From positions 227,501 to 291,500 of the forward strand of contig JAMWET010001298.1 of NCBI GenBank assembly GCA_024036415.1: 64,000 nt of DNA. Direction: 5' to 3'. The translations under genes and the position numbers were made by a program. This DNA comes from Prochilodus magdalenae. Its lineage: Eukaryota > Chordata > Actinopteri > Characiformes > Prochilodontidae. A model generated the notes under the pieces. That model had not been told where the DNA came from. It made no database searches and saw only the letters and a program-made list of their open reading frames with translations. Below are positions 1 to 11,538 of the stretch, piece by piece (position 1 is the stretch's first letter; every line of letters begins with the position of its first letter).

Positions 1-1274
1 ATAACATCTGTGAGTTTAGATTTAGATCTCAACAGATCTCTTTAACCCTTCCTGAGTTGGATATATGTTCATCCACTTTTAAATTAAAGCGATAAGCCAT
101 GAGAGGCTGTGCGCTACTAGGATTTGATCACAGGGAAGGGTGAGCCTTACCTGGCGTTTACACTCGCAGGCGACGAGTCTCCTGTGGGGGTGTTTGAGGC
201 CGCTCTATGCGTAATCGTGCTCTCTCAAGCTACGACTTTGCAAAGACTACTCATTTCTTTGGACTGAATGAACTGAGGACTGAAGTATGCAGTATTTAAG
301 AGATAGCCAGCCTTTACACAAAAGTGAACAAGCACGTGAATGACTACTGAAGGACACCCAACGTCCTCAGTCACTCGTTTGGACAGTGGAGCTGAGAGAC
401 TGGGACCAAATATAAAGTGCATATAAAGCAAGATAGGCAAGTTATATGGTTCAGCTGATTCATGTAAGATATTAAACGTCCCTATAAATCAATACAGATG
501 ACAGGAAAATAACAAGCAGAGTTAATAACAATAAGAACACATCACTGAAGGATGATTTTTGCAGTATTTGAATCTTAAACCATCTTCAGTCTTCACTGCT
601 GTCTAGGTAGGCTGAAACACTGTCAGACTACTCTGTCTGCTGAACATATATACAGAACAGAATGTACTCTTTGGGGGTTCAGGTGAGCTACACTGGTGTA
701 GGCTGAATAGGTAGGATTGTGCACTTTTTGGTGGCATCACAAAAACAAAAAGAAATCTGGAGCTTACTTTCCATAAACACTCTCTATGGACTGAACAGTA
801 TGTCTTAAAACATTGTCAAACTGAGTGCAAGGAAAAGTCAGATTTTCGTTATATGATGTCATCAGGACATAACCTGCCTGTTTGCTTCTTAGTAGTTATT
901 AGGCAGCGTGTAGTGGTCCTTACAATTCATAACTGAATATTAGTCCTGCCATGTAGGGGGTTATAATCATAGACACTGGTATTATGTCTCGAGCATCAGA
1001 GGTATCGCTGTGAATGATTGTTCAAATAATAAAGCGGCGGATTTTAGGTAGGACAGGGTTTTGATTTGCACCCTTTAATTGAAGCAGGACGCTGCGCAGC
1101 GGTAGTTAGCATTGTCCGTACTTGCCCCATGGTGGGGGGTAAGAGGGGTTTGTCTTCCCCACGGTGATCCAGACTAAACATGTCCAGGCTAGACTTGGAG
1201 GCTGGACGAACTGTGGGTGCCTGAGCCACCTCTGTACCCCAATTAAAGCTCTCAGGAGGCAGTAATGCCTGTCT
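1..1274. other. No feature recognised
   Basis: Mixed, mildly AT-rich unique sequence. I see no exon, RNA gene or recognisable transposon. Short open frames lack any protein family resemblance. Confidence 0.5.
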
Positions 1275-1312
1275 GAGTCTCTCTCTCTCTCTGTCTGTCT
1301 TACTCTCTCTCT
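1275..1312. repeat. (CT)n microsatellite
   Basis: Imperfect CT dinucleotide run interrupted by CTGT units. It is one of several CT tracts in the window. Confidence 0.85.
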
Positions 1313-2039
1313 GCCTTTCTTTTTGCGCTAAGGAAAGTTGATACGTGAATTAAAGAAACATATTAGAAACATGTTTGAAACCAGACCAGGCCAGATATCG
1401 CATGGTTCTTAAACATGAGAACATCCCACTTTTTATTTACTATATGGTTTTTGAGAATTCTGTCTCAGCTGTGGTCAGTACCTGATATAGTTGAAGCTGT
1501 TTATGAAATAGCAGTTAGTTTGTATTTGGGTTATTCAGTCATACAACAAATTTATTTATTTTATTTTTTATTAATATTTTTTTATTTTTTGCTGAAATAA
1601 AATAATACAGCACTTAAATTTGGAATCATATATGCATTTTTTATATTTTACTCTGTTTCCCTGGGACTTAAATGTAGTCAGGCAATCAGTAAAGACATGT
1701 TTTTTAGTTCTGCTGGTCTAAAACTGGACAAAACAAACTACTCATACTCTTTATGAGATGTATCAAATCTCTGCTGTTTGGGTAAGTATGTGATGCCTGG
1801 TTTATGCTGTACACGTGCAGTTTGTACAGCATAAACCTGGCAGCTATAAGTTTCTGTTATATGTTAGCTATGTTAGCCTCGCTTAGCTTTGGAGCAAGAC
1901 TAACAAGACAAACGTTCCTCACCTGATAGACTGCATTTGGGCCAAGGGGAAAATTGTGTAAATGAGCTTTTTGGTGGAACCATCGCTTTAATATTGTATG
2001 TGTAGTGACTCTTGATACCCAGCTCATTGTCTTTGCTCT
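1313..2039. other. No gene; T-rich stretch and a hairpin
   Basis: Unique AT-rich sequence with a T/A-rich run at about 1553-1600 and the short inverted repeat listed separately. Nothing else was recognised. Confidence 0.5.
1801..1835. repeat. Perfect 13-bp inverted repeat (hairpin)
   Basis: The arms TTTATGCTGTACA (1801-1813) and TGTACAGCATAAA (1823-1835) are exact reverse complements around a 9-nt loop. The pair is also bracketed by a short direct repeat, CCTGG. The stem is too short for a typical microRNA precursor, and no terminal target duplication marks it as a transposon end. Confidence 0.8.
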
Positions 2040-2270
2040 TCTCCTTTGCTCCTAATGGATAGCGGCTGGTTTGCAGGTCGAGCTGGAGAAGTGTTTTCCC
2101 CTGCAGCGTGGAAGTGCCCTCAGCCGCTCCGGCTGCCATTACTGCTCCCTGCACTTTTTAGCCTGCACCTCGGAGACCCCAAACTGCCAAACGAGGTGAA
2201 TTATGGCCAGTTATATGAAGTGGACCCAGAGCCACTGGGAAAAGGGTCGAGGCAGTGGAACTAACCACAC
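2040..2270. promoter_or_regulatory. Candidate conserved noncoding island
   Basis: A repeat-free stretch of balanced composition between AT-rich flanks, with homeodomain-like AATTA and ATTA cores. No splice-flanked frame fits an exon. The call rests on composition only and could simply be unique intergenic DNA. Confidence 0.2.
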
Positions 2271-2879
2271 TTCTGACCATTAAAAGCCAGCCTGACACAG
2301 GCCCTTCATCTTTGCCTCTTCGGCAAGATGCACGCTCCCAACCTCTCGCTCCCCGAGGAGGGACAGTAGAGCTCTTCCTCAGCCTAGACCCGCTCCCCCA
2401 TCATTATGAGATAAGCTTCTCACCACCATACCTCTGCTCCAACTCTCTTCCTGAATCTCTTTATCACTCATTCACGCTGTATTCGATTAGAAGGTGCCAA
2501 TTCAGGTCTGTCAAATTTGGAATGTCTGAATCAAATGGAATCAATTCCAAAAGTTATGTTTTGCCTGATCAGATTGGTGGGATATTTACAAATGTAATTT
2601 AACTCCCAAAAGCTTGGTGTGTTGTTTTTCACTTTTGCGATGAAATTTGAACATGCATCCATCCATCCCCTAACCAATGGTAATCTGATTGAATGATTGT
2701 GATTTGCACCCCCGATTCATACCATAGCTGGCATTGCTGTTGGCCACCTATCTTACTGACAGTCCATAGTGTGTTATTTCCTTGTTATCTGCCTTTCTTT
2801 TTTCCTCTTTAGTATTCGTGTCCTTTTCATGCTCTCCCTATCTTTACTCCTTTTCCCCTTCTCCTGTTTTCCCTTTTCT
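2271..2879. other. No feature recognised
   Basis: Unique sequence with a pyrimidine-rich part at about 2790-2885. The 115-codon frame at 2255-2602 has no family resemblance and is probably chance. Confidence 0.45.
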
Positions 2880-3190
2880 CCTGCTCCACAAGGTTAATGA
2901 CATTAGCTAAAACGGGCCTGTCTGCCGCTGGCCCACTGGATGCTTATGGAGGTCAGAATAGGTAGATGGCCCAAACCAATCTGGTCTGACCCCCACTGTC
3001 AGGGCCTCAATGATGGGGCAGCTGATGAGGCTTCCCCTGGTGTCCTGGGGGTGCTGGGGTTACCGATATATCATGCATCCAGCAATTTGGGGCCTTTATG
3101 TTTAGATAGTAGGTTTTTGTGGGGCACAAAGGGCACCATGGGCGTTAAAAGTATAGGTGCCAGAAGGTATTTTTGTCTGGAGTGATGCCA
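2880..3190. promoter_or_regulatory. Candidate conserved noncoding island
   Basis: GC-balanced, repeat-poor block containing CATTAGCTAA and several GGGGC-rich segments. An open frame runs through it (2940-3185) but resembles no protein family. Regulatory status is an inference from composition. Confidence 0.2.
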
Positions 3191-3207
3191 TAGCAGAACC
3201 ACATTAG

Positions 3208-3523
3208 GTTCCCTTAAGAACCTTTCAATGGATTGTACTTTAAAGTAGAGTGTTTTTTTAACCTATTTCAACCCATCAGGCCTATCTGTAGCATATGGTC
3301 AGTTATCACAGACAATGATTTAGATGTTTACCTGAGCTTAGTGAAACAACAGGAAACCTGCTGACTCCAAATGTACTTATAATAGAAGGCAGTAGGCAGC
3401 TGCTTCTAATGTAAGTGGTTTTGCCTGTGATAATCGACTATGCAGTTTAGATGCACAATTGCAGAAATTAAAGTGAAAACTGCTAACTTAAAGAACCAGC
3501 CACTGAAAGGTTCTTTGAGGAAC
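3208..3523. mobile_element. Candidate MITE with AAAGAACC-type inverted ends
   Basis: The segment 3208-3231 and the reverse complement of 3500-3523 match at about 20 of 24 positions, sharing the core AAGAACCTTTCA. The roughly 270 bp between carry no coding potential. Similar 'aaagaacc' ends recur near 30890-31040. No clear target duplication was found, so the exact limits are uncertain. Confidence 0.4.
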
Positions 3524-3827
3524 AACAACCGACTGAAACTTGGTTCAGCTACAGCCCATGTTTGTGGTCAGTGACATATCTGGGACTTCCAGAGTCAATG
3601 TTTTTTTCCCACTTGTAAATCAAAATTGCTTGGTTCCACTGTTACCCCCTAATTACTTGGTACGGCATTTAGTCCAACTCTGAAGGCCTAACCAAAGGAG
3701 GATTTGTTTGACTGTATCTTCATAAGGGGCAAACTCCTGTTTAGACATTGTTACACTGACCATTAGCTTAACTATGAGGAAGCAATAGTCATAAAAGCAT
3801 TACTGCAGAAATTACAGAGCATCTATA

Positions 3828-4462
3828 CACTCATTGTCTGCACCCAGAAGGGATAATGGTTACCAGGAACAACAATGATGATAAATATAGACTGATAATA
3901 ATAATTATTAAGCTACGCAGTAGCAAGTCCTGCATGTTTTGAGGTGGGGTGAAGGTGGAGTGACACCAGGCCTTCTGGATGTGTGACATTTGAGAATAAA
4001 CAACACACCATGTTCATTCTGGCACTGACCATGGTGCCTCCACACACACATTTGTTGGTCGTCTCCACCAAGACAACAGCGCTCATAACTATAGATGACC
4101 TGCTGTCCTTCTGAGTTGCTCCATGGCAGTCTGGCACAACACCATTACAGTCTTTGGCAGCGTTGACATGGGGTTAAGGGTAGTTGTTGTAACGGTCTGT
4201 GTGCATGTAGTCCTGCATCACGAAGTCGTCTGCCAAAGGTGCTACCACTAACAGGATGTAGGCATCACTGTTGGCTGAAAGTTTGCAATCATGGCTGCTG
4301 GGTCAGTCAGGTAGACCGATGAAACCTTGCTTATGCCACATGCATGGCTGAATATGAAACTTGCATCATTTGCATGTCTCATGATGTTAAACCAAGTTTC
4401 ACTCCTGTCAGTCGATTCCTTCTGGGTGCAACTTTGTGTGACTATTTTTTAGATGATAGAAG
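3828..4462 (-). mobile_element. Nonautonomous Tc1/mariner derivative, copy 1
   Basis: The left end reads TA-CACTCATTG and continues into TGCACCCAGAAGG. The right end has the reversed CCTTCTGGGTGCA followed by a decayed outer end near 4462. Between the ends, minus-strand frames keep scraps of a Tc1 transposase: the region around the first catalytic aspartate (now 'VLVET..'), the 'CVCGGTMVSARM' stretch, and the helix-turn-helix side matching 'RRLHDAGLHA' in relatives. Every frame is broken, so it cannot encode a working transposase. It belongs to the nine-copy family described under 10630-11538. Confidence 0.8.
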
Positions 4463-5998
4463 TATAGATAAAAACAACATGATGCCATTATATTTAGGTC
4501 TCAGAAATCATTAGACCTTCTAAACACCTAAAAGGTCCTACAGCTTACAGACTGACAGTTGAAACCTGGATGTAATGCTGCCAGTAGATAAGTTAAAGAA
4601 GTTAAAGCTGAAGAGAATTCCTCCTGGAAAGAGCACTCTTTTAAATGCATCCTGTGGCTTAGCAAAAGGACAACAGTTAGCCCATAATGACATTGTCCAA
4701 GCCTATTACACTATTTTGTACAGTTTGTTCTTAGTTAACAGGTCAGGGCAGTAGTTTTTAGAGCAAGCTCCTCTGCTCTAATTGAGGTCAGTGAGCGAGT
4801 GCATGGTGCCTGCTCCTGACACGTGCAATGGATGCTTCCCCTGCTTAGCCAGGACATGCAGCTCCGCAGTCCGGCTTGTGGGAATTAAAAAGTGCTGGCC
4901 TGAGGAAGAACCAGACTTAGCCAGGTCAGGACGAAGAGCACTGGAACACCGCCCTCAGCTGCTGGACCCAGTCTGGGCCACAGCTGGCCTACTCTGGCCA
5001 TTGTGTCGAGGTCAGACCAGGCGTGGACCAGATTGTTCGAGTACCCAATAGTCATTTATTATAGTCCTTCCGGAGAGTCAAAGCCTGTCTTTGAAGTGCT
5101 TTTGGGTTTCTTTTGCTTGTATGTGTCCTTGCAATAGATTTTTATAGTCTTCATTTGAAAGACCTAGATTCTGTTTTCCAATTGTGCCGTGGATATATCA
5201 ATACCAAAAAATAGGGCAGCACTTTTCAAAGAGACTTTAGTGTATTCCTGGCAATTGGGTGTGCAGTGGCATAGAATTAACCAGGTGTGCTGTGCAGTTC
5301 ATAAATCATATTATATTCGTCCTCTAGAAAAGTCTTTAACCTGCATGCGTGTTCACGAAATGCAGACCATCTTTAAAATGCAGCTTATTCCTCCACTGAT
5401 TTATGCACAGTCTGTAGGGACGTGGACTAAAAAGTCCTTCCTTGACTGAACTCTGTGCTTTTTGTCTCTTCCTTAATGCTGTGAACACATAAGCTCGTGC
5501 ATACATGTTGCTGCTAATCTCACTGAGAGCAATATACAGTACTACGCTGGTGGCTATTGTGGAAAAATAAATAAAGCCGGCTATTTGTCTCTCTAATGTA
5601 AACATCTGGTGGGATCCCGTGCTTGCACAATTAATGGGCATTTAATTGGTAATGATCATTTTTTTTACCATGGCAATGTGAAATAAGCGGTTTGGCTGGG
5701 AAAGCCAGCTGTTTCCAGTCTGCAGTTCTTACATTTAGGTGTAGGTAGGAAATGCATGAGAAATTCCACAAAATTAAACACTACTAGGATTTACACAGTA
5801 TCTGCTGCACAAACACATCAGCAACGTTTAATAAGGCTGTCCAGTATACTGGATTGGTATTGGCGCCAATACCAACCTTATAGATTACATTGGATATCGG
5901 TTAGATGTAATCATATCACATTTGATAGTGCTTCTTTATCATGGTTAGCATTAGCATGTTTCATTTTTTAAACCCTTTAGAGCTAAATTAAAATAGTA
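4463..5998. other. Unique sequence with a weak regulatory-looking block
   Basis: Contains a GC-balanced repeat-free block at about 4770-5050 and a short 'tattggcgccaatacc'-like piece at about 5855-5876 that resembles a common fish interspersed repeat. No coding exon recognised; the 101-codon minus frame at 5336-5641 has no family resemblance. Confidence 0.4.
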
Positions 5999-6497
5999 AC
6001 CGCAGCTAGAAGGAGGTGTAGGATTGCAGTGCTAGTCCGAATGAAGATAAAGGTTACCAAGAGCAATATATATATATATAGATAGATATATAGATATATT
6101 CACAGAAGTAGTGTCTCTCAGTATGGCGTCAGCCCACCACGTTTTTGCAACATGCCAGCCATCTCGGCATGGAGTTGTAGAGGTTCCAAAAGCAGGACTT
6201 GTTCCTGAAGATGGCCCACACCAATGCCACTTTGGCAACATTGGAGTCGTGTTAAGGGCAGTCTTTGTAACTTTGTCTGCGCATGTAGTCCTGCGTCATG
6301 CAGCCATCTGCCTATGTCGCTGGGACGAAATAGATTATCGTCCGCAGTTGTGACTGTTGGGTCAGTCAGGTACAGCGATAAGGCCTGCCCTTGCTTATAT
6401 CACATGCACGGCTGAGTGTGCAAGTTTTTATTCCTGTCAGCTGATTCTTTCTGGGTGCATCTATGTGCAACTTTTTTTGTTTTGATGATGATGAGTG
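5999..6497 (-). mobile_element. Nonautonomous Tc1/mariner derivative, copy 2
   Basis: The right end is well preserved: a TTTCTGGGTGCA block, then GATGATGATGAGTG next to TA (6498-6499). The left end is decayed ('agctagaaggaggtg'). The interior, read on the minus strand, includes the 'LVSLHL'-side noncoding segment ('agataaaggttacc'), the C-terminal transposase stretch and part of the helix-turn-helix region. The middle of the gene is deleted. A TA/GATA microsatellite has grown inside it at 6066-6100. Confidence 0.75.
6066..6100. repeat. (TA)n/(GATA)n microsatellite
   Basis: Alternating TA followed by GATA units inside Tc1 derivative copy 2, so it postdates that insertion. Confidence 0.85.
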
Positions 6498-7089
6498 TAT
6501 GATCCTCTCTATTGCATTCTCTTAAACACAGGTTCTTAAATTCTCATTAACTTCACTGTATGGTTCTTGTAAATGGTATAGAACGTTATATGGAGGTTCT
6601 AAGAACACTCATTATCCATTTTAGCAGCTCATTTTATAGGAGCACTGTGTAGTTCATCAATAACAGACTGTAGGCAATCTGTTTCTCTGCATACCTTGGT
6701 TTTCAGTGTTTAGGATTCTCACATGAGCAGGTATTATAATAATGGGTGGCACCGTGTGCAGTTCAGGAACCGATTCAGTCGCCTCCTGTTACACTTTGTA
6801 TAAAGATGGGCCTGTGTTCTGGTGATGTCGCTCATCAGTAATAAAAACTAAGAACAGTTATGCTTATGATATTGACTCATCAATCTAATGCAGCACCTAT
6901 TTTGTTGTTAAGCTGTTTGTGGGATGAAACATTACATGTCAAAAACAAGCTGTACTCTTATATCATCTCTGCTTGGCTGCAGATTCTACCCTAAAGGCTC
7001 TCGTCCACAAGCTACAACGCTTTCATATTTCACTAATAAAGTATAAGGTCACATCTTAGCTTGAAGACACTAACGTGCCAGAGCTAAAA
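6498..7089. other. No gene; weak inverted 'ggttct/agaacc' motifs
   Basis: AT-rich unique sequence. The part at 6525-6610 carries 'ggttctta..' and 'ggttctaagaac' motifs like those of fish MITE ends, but a full element could not be delimited. Confidence 0.4.
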
Positions 7090-7560
7090 TAAAATAGACG
7101 TCTCCGAATGCAAACATTTGTTTGCAGTTCAGTGCGCAGAGCTCCATGGGCTTGCAGCCAGCATGAGACAGAGGAAGAAACAAATCCTCCTTTTGATGAA
7201 GGTTCACTAAAAGCCACCCTGACACCGACTCTTCACTGGAGCAATCATTTGCATGAGTTCAGTTGAATGGCGAAACCTTCCCCTCACTCTGATCCTCCGC
7301 TCCTCGCAAAACTCACTTTGAAATGTGGAGATTGTGTGGGCTGCACTAGAACAATGTCAAATAGGCCTTGTGGAGGGGTGGAATGGATTAAAAGGCATTG
7401 TTCCATTTGACTCCCTCTTCTTGAATTAAAGGGAGGGTTGAGGAGGTTTGTGACAGTCAGACGCCCGCGTGCGCGTTTATCTTTCCCGCAATAGTGTTTT
7501 AATCTGTTGGGCTAGTGCACGCCTGTAAACAAATCTGTCAGTCAGTCAGACAATGGAGCT
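7090..7560. promoter_or_regulatory. Candidate conserved noncoding island with a forkhead-type palindrome
   Basis: A repeat-free block with several developmental-factor motifs. TGCAAACATTTGTTTGCA at 7109-7126 is two forkhead-like GCAAACA sites in inverted orientation. There is an octamer-like ATTTGCAT at about 7249 and AACAATG (SOX-like) at about 7351. No frame supports an exon. Its function as an enhancer is inferred, not shown. Confidence 0.3.
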
Positions 7561-7775
7561 GCCACCTTTTGTGCACAGCGGATTACAGTATTTTCACCAG
7601 GAGCAACACAACGATCACCCCCTACTGCACAAAGTCTCCACAAAGGATTCCATTAAGTATCCATGTATAACTAATTTGGGGATATAATATCTTCTTTTTG
7701 TGATTTTCTTGGGCTCTGCATGCAGTTAGCATGTAGGAGGTGTGGTTAAAAATTCTGCCGTGGTTAAAAATTCCA

Positions 7776-8350
7776 ATAGCACTTTATATTAAGTGTTGAC
7801 TAGCTAATATGCAATGTAAAGCACTCAAACTCAAAAAAATAGTTTCTATAGTTATAGACTTTGCAGTTATAGAAATTACACCCAGAGGGAAGTCCTGATG
7901 TCACTTCACCTCCACCCCTACTGCAAAATCTGCAGGAACTGTGTGAGAATATTCAAGCTGCATGGGGTGGGTTATAGTAGGACACCATTAGGAATCTCTA
8001 CAACTCCATGCCAACTCAGACCAACACCATACTACTTCTGTATGTGTAGCTTAATAAATATTGTCCATATCAGTCTAAATTCATCATCATTTACTGTTCC
8101 TGTAACCTTTTATCTTCCTTCCCAATAGCACTGCAATCCCACACTTCCTTCTGGGTGCTATTCTTCTGATGAGGAGTGTGTATTAGTTTACATGAAGTAA
8201 TTCATTAATGAAAGTTAACTAATGTTAAACAAGTAGTTGTAGTTACAGGTTTACATCAGATTAGTTAAGCATTATAACCATTATTAATGTATTACTTCAT
8301 GCTAACTAATATATAACTGTATGTTAGTCAACACCTTGGTAAAGTGTTAC
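7776..8350. mobile_element. Short inverted-repeat element (MITE), interrupted by a Tc1 derivative
   Basis: The left end 'tagcactttatattaagtg' (continuing TTGACTAGCTAA) matches the reverse complement of the right end (GTAACACTTTACCAAGGTG, then TTGACTAACAT). The same family occurs at 28642-28886 and 51287-51433. A Tc1 derivative fills 7822-8180, so the original element was only about 215 bp. No coding capacity. Confidence 0.65.
7822..8180 (+). mobile_element. Nonautonomous Tc1/mariner derivative, copy 3 (nested)
   Basis: Lies inside the MITE at 7776-8350. Its ends are CACTCAAACTC (left) and GATGAGGAGTGTG (right), flanked by diverged TA-like bases. Inside are only the C-terminal part of a Tc1 transposase ('TPLGISTTPC' frame, equivalent to the 'DTIRNLYNSMP' segment of other copies) and the family's 3' noncoding segment. 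Most of the gene is deleted. Confidence 0.75.
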
Positions 8351-8879
8351 CAACGCTCCATTCCAAATTTTAAAAGCAAAATATTTGACCTTTCTTCTGT
8401 TATACCAGTCTTCAGCTGCAGAAAGCCTTTGACACATTTTATATTTCAAAATGCACCTCAAATATTAAACAGGGAACCAATCTAGCATGTGCCCTTCATA
8501 CAGTTATGCAGCTATTCCACTGTAATGTGCAGAATCCGGCTTGATTTGTCTTTCAGCATTAATGGTCACAGATGCCATGGTCACTTATACAACTCCATAC
8601 CCATAAAAATGAACTTTACACTAGTGCAATCTGTATGTCCTTTCCTTCTGTGGCAGAGAAGAACACAGTGTCTAGTATTTCCATAACCACACATCATCAG
8701 ATCACAATAATCCCACACTCCAGACACTTAGTGCTCCTCTCCCTGGATTGTGGACAGCTGTGGCAAGTCAGCAGAGGAGCATAGACAGTACAGAGAGGTA
8801 GACTCTGTACAGAAAATCAGGAATCTCATTCTTTGTTTTGGTCGACTAGCGCTGATGTATGTGTCTCTGAGATCTTAGA
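8351..8879. other. No feature recognised
   Basis: Unique sequence of moderate AT content with no exon or repeat identified. Confidence 0.45.
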
Positions 8880-9430
8880 TTGGTTTTCCCAGTCTGTGTG
8901 CACCAGCCTGAGGAAGGCCCACACTGTGCCAAGTTTGGTCTTAACTTATATTTTTACATGCAACTTTAAACAGTCAGTTTTCAGTGCAAGGCTGCCATAG
9001 TGATCAAAGACTATGGGCATTCAGCAGTCGTTTTGTCCCTCCCAGGATCTTTTGATTATATTGCACACCGTGGAGAGTGAAATGGCTAAAAATCTTGCCA
9101 TCCCTTCTTGAGGAATATTGCGTTTCTTGGCCCGTCTGTTTTCTAATTGCTTAGATCTTTTCTTTTTGTTCTTTTCGTACCCAAGCATGATTGTATGACC
9201 TGTTTAAGATGATTTTGAACATTGCAATGTTTCTAGTCTTAAATAGTCTCTACCCCAACATGTTTGGAATGTGTTGCAGGCTTATCAATATGTGGGCAGA
9301 TGTTCACCAATGTCAGTGAAGTTGATAAGATGCATTACTATTTAAATACAGATCTGATTGGAATAACACCAATGCATTTTGATTTGCATTTCATGTACCA
9401 TCCCAACTTTCTTGGTCTGTATTTTAATTA
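8880..9430. mobile_element. Very degenerate DNA-transposon remnant
   Basis: Phrases such as 'aaaaatcttgccatccct' and 'ggaatgtgttgcaggctt' match the internal sequence of a common fish nonautonomous DNA element (hAT-like by my recollection). Its ends are not preserved here. The family assignment is from memory and needs a repeat-library search. Confidence 0.4.
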
Positions 9431-9979
9431 CCCTAAAGGAATATTCTTATTGCTCTAGCCGCACTATATGGTCTTTAATTAGATTCCTTGGAAAGCCTTG
9501 CCCTTTGCCCCCCAATTTACTCAATATTTGCAAAAAATAAACAGAGGAAATTGGAGGTTTAATTGGTATGTGTACAAAATATTAAGTGTGTTTTTGTTTT
9601 ATTATCAGGCTGCTCAGCAGAGCTAATCTGTGTTTATACTACACTAATGCTCTAATGAGCAGAAGATCATGTTTAAAGGAGCCTATTTATATAGTCATTT
9701 TAGTGGTGCTTCCTCATCGCAAATACACCCGACCCCCCTGAATTTCATTTGTTGAATATTTTTGGAGATATTTTATATTTCATTTAAGTTGTTAGAAATG
9801 AAGTATTAATATATGCTAGCTAGGGGCATACAAAAATCGTCTTGTTTGGGGAAAAAAAATGGACGTTCCTGCAAAAAGTGACCTTCAAGCCTTGGTCCTA
9901 GCTGCTTTATTCTACAAAGTGATTGTCCACTGTTGTCCGACTGTCAAGTTGTCTCGGTCTTTGATGGACGAGACAAACA
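9431..9979. other. No feature recognised
   Basis: AT-rich unique sequence, with no repeat or exon identified. Confidence 0.45.
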
Positions 9980-10480
9980 AACAGACTGCCGGGCTCTTTG
10001 CTTTTGGACTACATTACCTATAGCAACACAAACACACAGTTGTCATTAACTAAAACTGTTTATTTTTGTACGATAAGATAGCTTTCATGGCTAATCAGCA
10101 GCCGCACACTGACTCGGTGGGCGAGGAAATAAGGGAGGCTGAAATAAAGGGGTGTGCTGGTTAATTCGCAGATGCTGAAGGAGGGGAGGACGTTATTGAC
10201 CTATGCTGGCAGCCATGTGTTTCAATTATTAACTGGCAGCCGTTTGTCAGGCAGACCGAGTGATACAGAGGAGACATGAGGTTCAAGCCTGGGTTAGGAT
10301 CGTCCTCCATCCGTTATCATGTGTCTTTGCGAGGCACTTTAATTGAATTACCCAATTTATACTTCAAGCAACAATGCCCCAGCCCAGGACCCATGACGCG
10401 ATACAATTAAATATGAGTTTGAAAGCTGCCGTTTTGCATATTTCATTTTTCACTGAAGAGGAGCAAACAGCATCTGTAGT
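9980..10480. promoter_or_regulatory. Candidate conserved noncoding island
   Basis: Repeat-free, complex sequence rich in TAAT-core motifs (GGTTAATTCG, CAATTATTAACTGGC, TTTAATTGAATTACC, CAATTAAATATG) next to GC-rich words. This is the typical look of vertebrate developmental enhancers. No open frame with splice sites. The call is by eye only. Confidence 0.35.
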
Positions 10481-10629
10481 TTAATGGGGATTCTTTGGGT
10501 GGGAGTAAGTTTAGGATGAGGTTTAAGTTTGGGTTTAACTAAACATAAACATAAAACACTAAAATCAGCCAATATAGTGAGGTTTTCTAGCTTCTCTACT
10601 AAACACTCTACTAAACATACTGTATATTA

Positions 10630-11538
10630 CACTCATCTTCAAAAAAAAAATTGAATCCAGATGGAATCATCCTAAGAGTAGAACCATTGTGATGGTCAAA
10701 AGCATCTCAAAACGGGTTATGCAATTGTGCTGAGATGTAAAAAGAACAACCAGTAAAGATCTAAGCAATTATAAACACAGATGGGCCAGCAATGCAATAC
10801 TTCTCTATAAAGAATCATCCAACAGTGGATAGAAGAAGTGCCAGCAACATGAAGGACCTGGAAGACCTACACCAACCACGGAGGAAAGGAGAACCAACGA
10901 ATTGTCCAACATGCGCTGAGTGACCCAACAGATGCAATTGCGGACACTTGGCGTGCAGTGATGCCCTCCATGAGTCATCCTGTTAGTGCCAGCACCATTG
11001 GCACACAGCTCCATGACGCAGGACTACATGCACACAGTCTGTTACCATGACTGCCCCTAACATCACGTCAGTGTCGCTAAGACTGCAATGATGTCGTGCC
11101 AGACTGTCATGGAGTGACTCAGAATGAAGTGACAAGTCCCGCCTTTGTCATGGTGGACACGTGCAACATATCTGTGTGTGGAGGCACCGTGGTCAGGGTG
11201 AAGGTTTGTTGTCACACATCACATGTCCAGAAGGCCTGGTGTCACTCCACCTCCACCCCCACTGCAAATTCTGCAGGAACTGTGGGAGAATATTCAAACT
11301 GCATGGGGTGAACTATCACAGGACATCATTAGGAACATCTACAACCCCATGCTGAGACGTCTGCCATGTTGTATTATGTAAAATTGGTAGCTCAACACCA
11401 TACTGACAGACACTACTTCTGTGTGTGTAGTTCAATACATATTGCCCATATCAGTCTAAGCATATCATAATTTACTGTTCCTGGTAGCCTTTATCTGACA
11501 CTTCCTTCTGAGTGCAGCTGCTCTTTTGATGATGAGTG
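10630..11538 (+). mobile_element. Nonautonomous Tc1/mariner derivative, copy 4 (best-preserved)
   Basis: The clearest member of the local family. It starts CACTCATCTTC and ends GATGATGAGTG, each flanked by TA (10628-10629 and 11539-11540), the canonical Tc1 target duplication. The terminal repeats are short and poly-A/T-rich. Inside, plus-strand frames read, in order: 'GPGRPTPTTEERRTN' (end of the DNA-binding region and linker), the 'ILLVPAPLAHSSMTQDYMH' stretch corresponding to the second helix-turn-helix region, a decayed SDESRF catalytic block, then 'SQDIIRNIYNPM' from the C-terminus. Stops and frameshifts break it, and the region with the second aspartate and the glutamate is missing. It is therefore an inactive deletion derivative that depended on a transposase in trans. 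Confidence 0.85.
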
